Shown piece by piece: positions 1 to 5,565 of a stretch of DNA of 5,584 bases (position 1 is the stretch's first letter; every line of letters begins with the position of its first letter). Source of the stretch: Patescibacteria group bacterium (GTDB lineage: Bacteria > Patescibacteriota > WWE3 > UBA101185 > UBA10185). A program made the translations under genes and the position numbers. Location: assembly GCA_022710505.1 (NCBI GenBank), contig JAKLGS010000046.1, positions 1-5,584 on the forward strand, read 5' to 3'. A model generated the notes under the pieces. It was not told the origin of the DNA, did not search any database, and worked only from the letters and a program-made list of their open reading frames with translations.

Positions 1-1
1 T

Positions 2-745
2 GTAGTATCGGGATTTAACGTTAGTTTAGTTGCCAGTTTAATCATGAGTGTTTTAGGATCAAAATATAAAATGCGTAATCTTCTGATCTCTCAATTGTTT
101 ACTTTTTCATATTCAGTAATGACGGGTCTTGAACCCCCAGTTATAAGAGCTTGGATAATGGGTGGTGTTGTATCTCTGGTGAAGTACTATGGCAGGGATA
201 TCAACGGATTTACTGCTCTTTTATTTACAGCTTTAGTTATGATTATTATTTGGCCATATTTTTTATTAAGTGTGAGTTTTCAGTTAAGTTTTTTAGCAAC
301 TTTAGGTTTAATAGTTTTTGGAAACGGTATTGTAGAAGGGCTTCGAAAATTATTTAAAACCGAAGCCTTTTTCATTGAAGATCTGGGAACAACAATTTCA
401 GCTCAGGTTTTTGTACTCCCTATAGTTTCGTATTATTTTGGAAGAGTTAGCATAATAAGTTTTTTAGTTAATCCTTTGGTTCTTTGGACTGTACCCATTG
501 CCACCGTAATAGGTACATTTTTTATGTTTGTTGCCGGTTTATCAAGTGTTGTAGCAAAAATAATGAGTATTGTAATGTATCCCTTTTTAAATATTTTCAC
601 TGTTGTCGTAAATTACTTTTCACGTTTTAGCTTTTCAAGTATTAATTTTGTATTAGGCATAGTGCCCGTGATTATCTATTACTTTTTGGTAATTCTTTTA
701 ATTTTTTTTATAAATAAAAAAAGGAGAAAAAGTGAAGAGAAGTGA
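2..745 (+). CDS. comEC: ComEC/Rec2-type competence channel, membrane half (5'-truncated)
   Basis: This is the polytopic membrane part of the DNA-uptake channel that passes single-stranded DNA across the cytoplasmic membrane. The reading frame is open to the first full codon of the window, so the gene begins upstream; an ATG at 44 is internal, because the residues before it read VVSGFNVSLVASLI, matching the conserved SG(L/Y/F)(H/N)V segment of the ComEC competence domain. About 247 residues are visible. They carry the family signatures GLEPPVIRAWIMGG (typical RA-x-IM helix) and LLSVSFQLSFLATLGLI, then several very hydrophobic helices and a short basic tail ending KKRRKSEEK. No metallo-beta-lactamase domain follows in this frame; that domain is encoded by the next gene, whose GTG start lies 14 bases inside this one. 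The overlap implies co-transcription and probably translational coupling. Family assignment is firm; the missing N-terminal part (OB-like domain) cannot be judged. Confidence 0.9.
   Translation, partial: VVSGFNVSLVASLIMSVLGSKYKMRNLLISQLFTFSYSVMTGLEPPVIRAWIMGGVVSLVKYYGRDINGFTALLFTALVMIIIWPYFLLSVSFQLSFLATLGLIVFGNGIVEGLRKLFKTEAFFIEDLGTTISAQVFVLPIVSYYFGRVSIISFLVNPLVLWTVPIATVIGTFFMFVAGLSSVVAKIMSIVMYPFLNIFTVVVNYFSRFSFSSINFVLGIVPVIIYYFLVILLIFFINKKRRKSEEK
721..726 (+). promoter_or_regulatory. Shine-Dalgarno site for the ComEC metallo-beta-lactamase gene
   Basis: AAGGAG lies 5 bases before the GTG at 732. It is the clearest ribosome binding site in the window and it fixes the non-ATG start. It sits inside the last codons of the upstream gene, consistent with translational coupling. 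Confidence 0.75.
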
Positions 746-1556
746 TGTAATTCTTGTAGTTTTAGTCTATCTTTTATTTTCTTTTAGAGGTGTTGCTTCG
801 GCGGGAGATGGATACTTAAACCTAGAAATTTTAGATGTCGGACAAGGTGATTCTATTTTAATAACAACTCCGAACGGTAAGCGAGTTCTAGTTGATGGGG
901 GAGACAATTACGAATCTGATTACGAAATATCAAAAAGAATACCTTTTTATTCTTGTTATATAGATATTCTTATCCTAACTCACCCACATTACGATCACAT
1001 TGTTGGTTTAAATAGAATTATGCAGAGGTGCAAAATCGGTACCATAATGTTTAACGACGTCTCCTTCGACTCTAGGGACTTTAGGTTATTTAAGGAACTT
1101 TCATCTAATTTTAATATAAAAAATATGTACGCTGGGGATATTTTTGAAATTGATGAAGTTAATTTTATTTTTTTATGGCCTTATAAGAAATTTCTGCAAA
1201 ATAGAATTCCCGATTTAAACGATATGTCCTTTGTATTTCTGGTGGATTACGGAAAATTTGAAGCTTTGTTAACCGGAGATGCTACCGAGAAAGTTTTAGG
1301 TCGGTTGTCTTTTAATAAAATAAATGAGTTAACAGATAGCAGTTTGGATGTTTTGAAGGTGCCCCATCACGGATCCAAGTACAGTTTACATAAGTATTTC
1401 TATTCTGGGATAGACCCCAAAATGTGTGTAATATCTGTAGGTAAAGATAATAAGTTTAGCCACCCCTATCCCGGGCTTGTAGAGTATCTCAACGAGATTG
1501 GATGTAACGTTTTAAGAACCGATGAGTCCGGAGATGTTTTAATAAGAGTTAGGTGA
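732..1556 (+). CDS. Secreted ComEC-type metallo-beta-lactamase protein (C-terminal ComEC half as a separate gene)
   Basis: This 274-residue protein matches the C-terminal metallo-beta-lactamase domain of ComEC/Rec2, thought to act on incoming DNA outside the membrane. Residues 6-24 form a hydrophobic signal peptide with a likely cut after VASA (24/25). Then come DVGQGDS (35-41), LVDGG (53-57), the metal-binding HPHYDH (84-89, HxHxDH), LLTGD (179-183), VPHHGS (210-215), ISVG (234-237), SHP (243-245) and a terminal RTDESGDV strand. All the expected metal ligands are present (H84, H86, D88, H89, D183, H244), so an active nuclease or phosphodiesterase is plausible. In most bacteria this domain is fused to the channel; here it is a separate gene with its own signal peptide, overlapping the channel gene by 14 bases. 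The GTG start is set by the AAGGAG at 721. The signal peptide places the domain outside the cytoplasm, on the same side as in fused ComEC. Confidence 0.92.
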   Translation: MKRSDVILVVLVYLLFSFRGVASAGDGYLNLEILDVGQGDSILITTPNGKRVLVDGGDNYESDYEISKRIPFYSCYIDILILTHPHYDHIVGLNRIMQRCKIGTIMFNDVSFDSRDFRLFKELSSNFNIKNMYAGDIFEIDEVNFIFLWPYKKFLQNRIPDLNDMSFVFLVDYGKFEALLTGDATEKVLGRLSFNKINELTDSSLDVLKVPHHGSKYSLHKYFYSGIDPKMCVISVGKDNKFSHPYPGLVEYLNEIGCNVLRTDESGDVLIRVR

Positions 1557-1560
1557 CGTC

Positions 1561-1602
1561 CTCGCTGGGTAGAGCGCTGGTAAATATCGGGTTATTTTTT
1601 TT
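1561..1602 (+). other. Intergenic stretch: D-arm-like segment followed by weak hairpin and T run
   Basis: Bases 1561-1580 read like a bacterial tRNA D-arm (GCTGGGTAGAGCGC core). No acceptor stem, anticodon arm or T-arm can be matched around it, so it is not a tRNA gene. Next, AAATA (1582-1586) can pair with TATTT (1593-1597), leading into eight T residues (1595-1602). That could be a weak terminator for the comEC pair, but five A-U pairs are a poor stem. Function is uncertain. Confidence 0.3.
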
Positions 1603-1639
1603 CGGAGTATTTTACAGAAGGGATTTTGAATTTTATTCG

Positions 1640-1648
1640 TGATAATAT
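1640..1648 (+). promoter_or_regulatory. Possible extended -10 promoter for argS
   Basis: TGATAATAT fits the extended -10 pattern TGn plus a TATAAT-like hexamer. A start near 1655 would leave a leader of about 13 bases carrying ACAGGGG before the ATG at 1668. There is no -35 box at a suitable distance; TTTACA at 1611 is too far. The site lies inside the frame that a TTG start at 1626 would use, so it also bears on start choice. Confidence 0.3.
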
Positions 1649-1667
1649 AGAAAAACAGGGGTTTATT

Positions 1668-3428
1668 ATGGATTACGTCTCCTCTACTTTAAATGAAAAT
1701 ATAAAAAAATCTATCAAAAATATTTATGATTTGGATGTTGATAGTGTTCCTCTGGAGCATCCGGAAAATGAAAAATTCGGGGACTACTCAACCAGTGTAA
1801 GCTTAGTAATTTCTAAAAAACTTAAAAAAATTCCATTAGACATCGCCAAAGAAATATCAAAAGATTTAAATCACAAAGATATTTATTTTGAAAACAATTA
1901 CGGAAAGTATCCTCTTTTTTCATCTATCGAGGCTGTTTCTCCGGGATTTATAAATTTTAAATTTTCAGACCTGTTTTTAAAAAATCAAATTACTGAAGTA
2001 CTGGATAAAGGGGATTCCTTTGGGTCTAATATTAGCGGTGAAGGGAAGATAATTATTATTGAATTTTCTGCCCCTAACCCTAACAAGCCGCTTCACATAG
2101 GTCATTCCAGAAATAATTTTTTGGGAAGCTCTCTTTCGGAATTATTTTTATTTAGTGGTTACAACGTAATAAGAATGAACTACATGAACGATTGGGGTAC
2201 CCACATTTGTAAATCTATGTTGATGTACAAAAAATACGGTGAAGGTAAAGAACCTGATAAAAAACCTGATCATTTTGTTGGCGATTTTTATAGGATGTAT
2301 GAAGTTGAACATGAAAAAGATCCACAGGGTTTGGACACAGAGCTTTCTGATATGTTTAAAAAAATGGAGAGTAGAGATAAAGAAACATTAAATCTTTGGA
2401 AAAAAATAACAGGTTGGGCTTACGAGGGTTGGAAATCTACTTACGAAAATGAAAATGTTGTTTTTGATAGGCTTGAATATCAAAGTAATTACACCAGAGC
2501 GGGGAAGGAGATAATTGATTTGGCGTTAAAAGAAGGCGTGGCTATTAAAGATTCGACTGGGGCGGTGGTAGCAAAGTTGGAAGAATATGGAATTCCAGAT
2601 AAAGTTCTTTTAAGAAGTGATGGTACTCCCATTTACATTACACAAGATATCCAAATGGCTAAGGAAAATTTTGAAAAATATAACTACGAGAAAAGGATAT
2701 ACGTAGTAGATAAACGTCAGACCGATTATTTTAAACAGCTTTTTAAGTTCCTTGAATTGTTAGGATTCAAGTGGGCACACAGACTTTTTCATTTGGCCTA
2801 CGGATGGGTTTCTTTGCCGGAGGGGGCAATGTCTTCTAGGGCGGGCACAGTAGTTGGGGCGGATGAAGTTTTTGATAAGATTTTAAATTTGGAAAAAGAA
2901 GAGATTGAAAATAGCATGAAGCAAATTACTAACCTTGAGGATACGAGCAGGAAAATTGCCTTAGGAGCCTATAGATACGGCATGTTAAAGATGGATTCAA
3001 AACAGGATATAGTTTTTGATGTAAATAATATTACGAAATTCGAAGGGAACACGGGGCCGTACATAATGTACACATACGCCAGGGCAATGTCGATTATTGA
3101 AAAAGCCGGATTCGATGCGAGCGAGGTCTCTTACAAGGCCGAGGATTTTGAGGCAGTGGTTCTTTCGGACAGGGAAGTTTCATTGCTTAGAGATATTTAT
3201 AAATTTCCCGAGATTATTATGTCATGTGTTGACAATATGACCCCCCATATTTTGGCAAATTATTTATACGATTATTGTCAAAAATTTAATTCTTTTTATG
3301 GTGAGGTCCCGGTTTTAAATGCAGAAAAAAACACCAGGGATTTTAGATTATTTTTAGTATTGGGTGCATCGAAAATTATAAAAAACGGGTTAAAACTTTT
3401 AGGGATTAAAGCAGTAGAAAAGATGTGA
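1668..3428 (+). CDS. argS: Arginyl-tRNA synthetase (class I)
   Basis: This cytoplasmic enzyme charges tRNA-Arg with arginine using ATP. From the ATG at 1668 it is 586 residues, the usual ArgRS length. Order of domains: an N-terminal Add1-type tRNA-binding domain (about 5-95, with EKFGDYSTSVSL and KKIPLDIAKEI typical of the family), the class I Rossmann core with APNPNKPLHIGHSRN (HIGH at 143-146) and NYMNDWGTH, the YVVDKRQTDYFKQLF segment, the KMSKS-equivalent loop AMSSRAG (387-393), then a DALR anticodon-binding domain ending LLGIKAVEKM. The first Lys of KMSKS is Ala; ArgRS enzymes often have a degenerate motif here. A TTG at 1626 in the same frame would add 14 residues. I prefer the ATG because family similarity begins at MDYVSSTLNENI and AGGGG lies 6 bases before it. 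The gap to the upstream comEC gene is 111 bases; the phosphoesterase gene follows 9 bases later, suggesting one transcript. Confidence 0.95.
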   Translation: MDYVSSTLNENIKKSIKNIYDLDVDSVPLEHPENEKFGDYSTSVSLVISKKLKKIPLDIAKEISKDLNHKDIYFENNYGKYPLFSSIEAVSPGFINFKFSDLFLKNQITEVLDKGDSFGSNISGEGKIIIIEFSAPNPNKPLHIGHSRNNFLGSSLSELFLFSGYNVIRMNYMNDWGTHICKSMLMYKKYGEGKEPDKKPDHFVGDFYRMYEVEHEKDPQGLDTELSDMFKKMESRDKETLNLWKKITGWAYEGWKSTYENENVVFDRLEYQSNYTRAGKEIIDLALKEGVAIKDSTGAVVAKLEEYGIPDKVLLRSDGTPIYITQDIQMAKENFEKYNYEKRIYVVDKRQTDYFKQLFKFLELLGFKWAHRLFHLAYGWVSLPEGAMSSRAGTVVGADEVFDKILNLEKEEIENSMKQITNLEDTSRKIALGAYRYGMLKMDSKQDIVFDVNNITKFEGNTGPYIMYTYARAMSIIEKAGFDASEVSYKAEDFEAVVLSDREVSLLRDIYKFPEIIMSCVDNMTPHILANYLYDYCQKFNSFYGEVPVLNAEKNTRDFRLFLVLGASKIIKNGLKLLGIKAVEKM

Positions 3429-3437
3429 AAAAACAGT

Positions 3438-4523
3438 ATGCCTAAAAAAAGAACCAAAAAATATTCAACAAGAAGAAAGCCCTATAGGTATTCTAATACG
3501 AGTAGAGCAGACTACCGTAAATATTCAAGTAAGAAACCTGTAATTTTAAAATTTATCAATTCTATTTTGGCAGTAGTTGTAATAAGCGCACTTTTATTGT
3601 CCATTATTATATTAATATCAAAAATATCAAGTACTGATAATATAATAAAAAGTGATAAAATGAGTAAATTATTTACTTTATTTACTAAGAAAAGCGAGAA
3701 TTTCAAAAATGAGGGCAATGAGGACGATGCCTGGGGTGAGGTTGGACAGCAAATTACACTTAATAAGAATTTGTTATTTAAAATTTGTGTAATTTCAGAT
3801 ATCCACGAAGACCTGGAGAATTTAGAAAGAGCAGGTGAAAAAATTAAATCTTCCGGTTGCTCCAAACTTTTCATAATCGGGGATATTACTAATTATGGTG
3901 ACGTGGAGTCCTTGGAAAAAATAAGAGAAAAACTTAATGATATTGGTGTTGAGTACTACGCCATACCGGGTGATCACGATATTGCAGACAGTTTAAACAG
4001 CGATAATTTTAATAAGGTTTTCGGTATAAATTATCATATTATGGAATATAAGGATGTAGGATTTATGCTTATTGATAACAGCCCTAATTTTACAGAGATT
4101 TCTAAGACCCAGATGGCTTGGATTAAAAAGAATATCGGAAACGTTGATTTTGTGGTACTTTCACAGCCCCTGTTTACAGAGGGTTTAAACCCTCCTTTTG
4201 ATATCACTTACATGGGGAGTATGCTAAGTAGCCCCCAAGACTATAACATGAAAGAAAAACAGCAATCGGTTAGGGAGCAGGGGAAGGAATTGCTTGATTT
4301 GATAAGAAAAAACGGCCGAATTAAGGGGGTTTTTGCGGGAGAACACCACAGGTCAAGTAAAATTGAAGATTCGGAGAGGGAGGGTCTGTTTCATTACGTG
4401 GTTGGGGCGATTACCGGTACAGTCAAAGACCTTCCTCAGAGTGCAATTCAAACCTCAAGATTTAGCGTTTTATCGATATATGAGGGTGGGGAATACTCTG
4501 TGGAAGATATTCTTATAGATTGA
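3438..4523 (+). CDS. Membrane-anchored calcineurin-like metallophosphoesterase, divergent active site
   Basis: The 361-residue protein has a very basic, Tyr/Ser-rich N-terminus (1-34, many Lys and Arg), one transmembrane helix (about 36-60), a charged low-complexity linker (about 61-110) and a metallophosphoesterase fold from about 115 to the end. By the positive-inside rule the tail is cytoplasmic and the catalytic domain is outside. Family motifs appear in order: SDIHE (D121, H123), GDITNYGD (G148, D149), GDHD (178-181, in place of GNHD), SQP (242-244, where a metal-binding His normally stands) and GEHH (301-304, in place of GHxH). Several metal ligands remain, but the Asn, one His and the first His of the last motif are changed, so activity and substrate are unknown; acting on a cell-surface or extracellular phosphoester is only an inference. 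The start ATG lacks a clear Shine-Dalgarno site but is 9 bases after the argS stop, which supports co-transcription. No specific gene name is justified. Confidence 0.8.
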   Translation: MPKKRTKKYSTRRKPYRYSNTSRADYRKYSSKKPVILKFINSILAVVVISALLLSIIILISKISSTDNIIKSDKMSKLFTLFTKKSENFKNEGNEDDAWGEVGQQITLNKNLLFKICVISDIHEDLENLERAGEKIKSSGCSKLFIIGDITNYGDVESLEKIREKLNDIGVEYYAIPGDHDIADSLNSDNFNKVFGINYHIMEYKDVGFMLIDNSPNFTEISKTQMAWIKKNIGNVDFVVLSQPLFTEGLNPPFDITYMGSMLSSPQDYNMKEKQQSVREQGKELLDLIRKNGRIKGVFAGEHHRSSKIEDSEREGLFHYVVGAITGTVKDLPQSAIQTSRFSVLSIYEGGEYSVEDILID

Positions 4524-4535
4524 GTTTCTATTTTT

Positions 4536-4544
4536 TGGTATAAC
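4536..4544 (+). promoter_or_regulatory. Extended -10 promoter of ndk
   Basis: TGGTATAAC is an exact TGn followed by a five-of-six TATAAT match, preceded by a T run. There is no good -35 box, as is normal for extended -10 promoters. Transcription would start about 7 bases downstream, near 4551, only about three bases before the ndk ATG at 4554. The message would then be leaderless or nearly so, which fits the absence of any Shine-Dalgarno site. Confidence 0.55.
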
Positions 4545-4553
4545 ATTACACAT

Positions 4554-5117
4554 ATGAAAAAAGATTTAAAAGAAAAAACATTACTGGTTTTAAAACCTGA
4601 TGCAGTAAAAAGAGGCCTTGTTGGAGATATAGTTCAGAGAGTCGAAAAAATGGGTTTTAGCATAGTGGCGGGAAAAATAATGGTTCCCAGCGAGGATCTT
4701 GGTATTAAACACTATCCTGATACCGATGATTGGAAAAAAAATGTCGGTGCTAGAACTATAGAAGATTGTGAGAAATACGGCATAGATTTGATGGAAAATA
4801 TGGGAACGGAAGATCCTATTGAGATTGGAAATTTAGTTAAAAAGTGGAATGTTGATTACTTATGCTCGGGACCTGTATTTGCATTTGTTTTAGAGGGCTA
4901 CAATGCCGTAGAAAGGCTTAGAAGCTTAGTTGGTAGTACAGTTCCTACAAAAGCTGCTCCAGGTACTATAAGGGGTGATTTTTCGCTTGATTCTGCTATT
5001 TTGGCTAATATGAACGGAAGGGCTATTTCTAATTTAGTACATGCCTCGGGAACCGTTGAAGAAGCTGAATATGAGATAAATCTTTGGTTTAAACCCGAAG
5101 AATTGGTCAAATATTAA
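4554..5117 (+). CDS. ndk: Nucleoside-diphosphate kinase with enlarged internal segments
   Basis: This cytoplasmic enzyme moves a phosphate from ATP to other nucleoside diphosphates through a phospho-histidine, balancing (d)NTP pools. Seen in order: TLLVLKPDAVKRG (9-21, K14 phosphate contact), HY (53-54), SGPVFAFVLEGYNAVERLRSL (R121), VGSTVPTKAAPGTIRGDF (T129, R140) and NLVHASGTVEEAEYEINLWF with N160 and catalytic H163. The family is usually about 140-150 residues; this one is 187. The extra length lies in two places: about 30 residues between Y54 and the SGP segment, and about 10 residues between RGDF (140-143) and N160. All catalytic positions are intact, so it should be active. The insertions fall near the nucleotide-binding head and could affect nucleotide entry or oligomer contacts (inference). 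The gene begins 30 bases after the phosphoesterase stop and has its own promoter at 4536. No Shine-Dalgarno site precedes the ATG. Confidence 0.93.
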   Translation: MKKDLKEKTLLVLKPDAVKRGLVGDIVQRVEKMGFSIVAGKIMVPSEDLGIKHYPDTDDWKKNVGARTIEDCEKYGIDLMENMGTEDPIEIGNLVKKWNVDYLCSGPVFAFVLEGYNAVERLRSLVGSTVPTKAAPGTIRGDFSLDSAILANMNGRAISNLVHASGTVEEAEYEINLWFKPEELVKY

Positions 5118-5137
5118 TACAAAATATTTTCATAATG

Positions 5138-5143
5138 TATAAT
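5138..5143 (+). promoter_or_regulatory. -10 box of the tRNA-Ser promoter
   Basis: A perfect TATAAT stands 20 bases before the tRNA 5' end, giving a start near 5150 and a 5' leader of about 12 bases for RNase P to remove. The -35 region is weak; TAATAC at 5115-5120 has the right 17-base spacing but poor consensus and overlaps the ndk stop codon. Confidence 0.6.
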
Positions 5144-5162
5144 TCTTGTATTCCTTGTGTAT

Positions 5163-5252
5163 GGAGGGGTCGCATAGTGGCCTAGTGCGGCGGTCTTGAA
5201 AACCGCTATTCTCGCAAGAGAATCGAGAGTTCGAATCTCTCCCCCTCCGCCA
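5163..5252 (+). tRNA. tRNA-Ser (anticodon UGA), CCA encoded
   Basis: The cloverleaf is complete. Acceptor GGAGGGG (5163-5169) pairs with CCCCTCC (5242-5248). The D-stem is GCA/TGC (5172-5174 with 5186-5188). The anticodon stem GCGGT/ACCGC (5190-5194 with 5202-5206) encloses CTTGAAA, with anticodon TGA at 5197-5199, reading UCA and related serine codons. A long variable arm TTCTC-GCAA-GAGAA (5209-5222) is typical of class II tRNA-Ser. The T-arm is GAGAG-TTCGAAT-CTCTC (5225-5241). Discriminator G5249, which serine tRNAs favour, is followed by encoded CCA (5250-5252). Its last bases, with the following G, form the first copy of the downstream 19-base direct repeat. Confidence 0.97.
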
Positions 5253-5253
5253 G
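5235..5253 (+). repeat. Direct repeat copy 1 (tRNA-Ser 3' end)
   Basis: The 19-base sequence ATCTCTCCCCCTCCGCCAG begins in the T-loop and covers the T-stem 3' strand, acceptor 3' strand, discriminator and CCA, plus one further G. Two exact copies lie downstream. This is the position that tyrosine-recombinase elements commonly use as an attachment core in tRNA genes. Confidence 0.95.
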
Positions 5254-5292
5254 GAAATGTCGGAAGTGCCTTTATGTACTTCCGACATTTTC
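5253..5292 (+). terminator. Hairpin A, terminator-like, directly after the tRNA CCA
   Basis: GGAAATGTCGGAAGTGC (5253-5269) pairs over 17 positions with GTACTTCCGACATTTTC (5276-5292), with G-U pairs only at positions 2 and 16, around the loop CTTTAT (5270-5275). Its first G is the last base of repeat copy 1, so the stem begins the base after CCA. The A-rich foot and T-rich end suit an intrinsic terminator or a 3'-processing signal for the tRNA transcript, though there is no long T run beyond the stem. It is homologous to hairpin B at 5437-5476. Confidence 0.75.
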
Positions 5293-5416
5293 TTACGAAG
5301 TAGGAGATTCAGAACTGCGAGTAGCGAGTTTACGAGCGTTAAACGAGCAAGTGCGGTATATTCAAGCAAAATAGCCGTAGGCTATGCTTGAATTGAGGAA
5401 CACAAAGTGTTCCGGT
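5293..5416 (+). other. Body of array unit 1: non-coding, structured, homologous to unit 2 body
   Basis: No protein gene is supported here. The start of this segment aligns with the next unit (GGAGATTCAGAACTGCG here; GGAGATGAGAATGGCG there). GGAGAT (5303-5308) can pair with ATCTCT (5417-5422) of repeat copy 2, closing the whole body. Inside are a long hairpin (5360-5367 with 5386-5393, extended after an AAA bulge by ATAGCC/GGCTAT around GTA) and a perfect GGAACAC/GTGTTCC hairpin with an AAA loop (5397-5413). GTTTA/TAAAC (5329-5333 with 5339-5343) adds a smaller one. The density of perfect stems suggests a multi-branched RNA or a folded single-stranded DNA. I do not recognise it as a known RNA family. 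Confidence 0.55.
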
Positions 5417-5435
5417 ATCTCTCCCCCTCCGCCAG
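5417..5435 (+). repeat. Direct repeat copy 2
   Basis: This is an exact 19-of-19 copy of the tRNA-Ser 3'-end repeat including CCA and the following G, 182 bases after copy 1. The bases before it (CCGGT) do not rebuild a T-arm, so this is not a second tRNA-Ser gene. Confidence 0.95.
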
Positions 5436-5436
5436 T

Positions 5437-5476
5437 GGAAAAGCGAAAAGTGTCTTTAGATACTTTTCGCTTTTTC
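5437..5476 (+). terminator. Hairpin B, covarying homologue of hairpin A
   Basis: GGAAAAGCGAAAAGTGT (5437-5453) pairs with ATACTTTTCGCTTTTTC (5460-5476) around the loop CTTTAG (5454-5459). Length (17 bp), loop size and the two G-U positions are the same as in hairpin A. The arms differ from A at six positions and each change is matched by a change on the other arm. It begins two bases after repeat copy 2. Five T residues near its end make a terminator role plausible. Confidence 0.75.
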
Positions 5477-5565
5477 ATTAGTGTTGGGGAGATGAGAATG
5501 GCGCAGGCGCGACGGCGCCGAGCCGGGGTCGACGGGCTCGCCAGTAGGCGAGAACCGGTGACCGA
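5477..5565 (+). other. Body of array unit 2: GC-rich structured non-coding segment
   Basis: No reading frame is supported. GGGGAGAT (5486-5493) can pair with ATCTCTCC (5566-5573) of repeat copy 3, with one G-U pair; this matches the closing helix of unit 1. Within it, GGCGC/GCGCC (5500-5504 with 5515-5519) and CTCGCC/GGCGAG around AGTA (5537-5552) form hairpins, and GGTC/GACC (5527-5530 with 5560-5563) can enclose the second. About 50 of the 64 bases from 5500 to 5563 are G or C, in strong contrast to the AT-rich genes upstream. It is not recognised as a known RNA family. Confidence 0.5.

Noticed and set aside
1626..1667. N-terminal extension of ArgRS from TTG at 1626
   Set aside because: It adds 14 residues without family similarity, uses a rare start with a poorly spaced RBS, and overlaps a possible promoter. 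The ATG at 1668 fits ArgRS better.
3512..3874. Minus-strand 120-codon frame
   Set aside because: It is a shadow of the phosphoesterase gene, whose motifs are read on the plus strand; no RBS or recognisable domain.
2..5117. TGA recoding as in Gracilibacteria or Mycoplasma
   Set aside because: TGA ends four genes at family-typical C-termini (for example ArgRS LLGIKAVEKM) and is not seen inside conserved regions.
5130..5369. Minus-strand open frame of 79 codons across the tRNA
   Set aside because: It is the antisense of the tRNA-Ser gene and hairpin A. Its GRDSNSR-like peptide is the familiar false product of frames reading antisense through tRNA-Ser, and there is no RBS or family match.
5257..5391. 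Plus-strand 44-codon frame starting in hairpin A
   Set aside because: Its start lies inside the hairpin stem, it has no RBS, and its content follows the RNA-like stems of unit 1. The homologous unit 2 does not preserve the frame.
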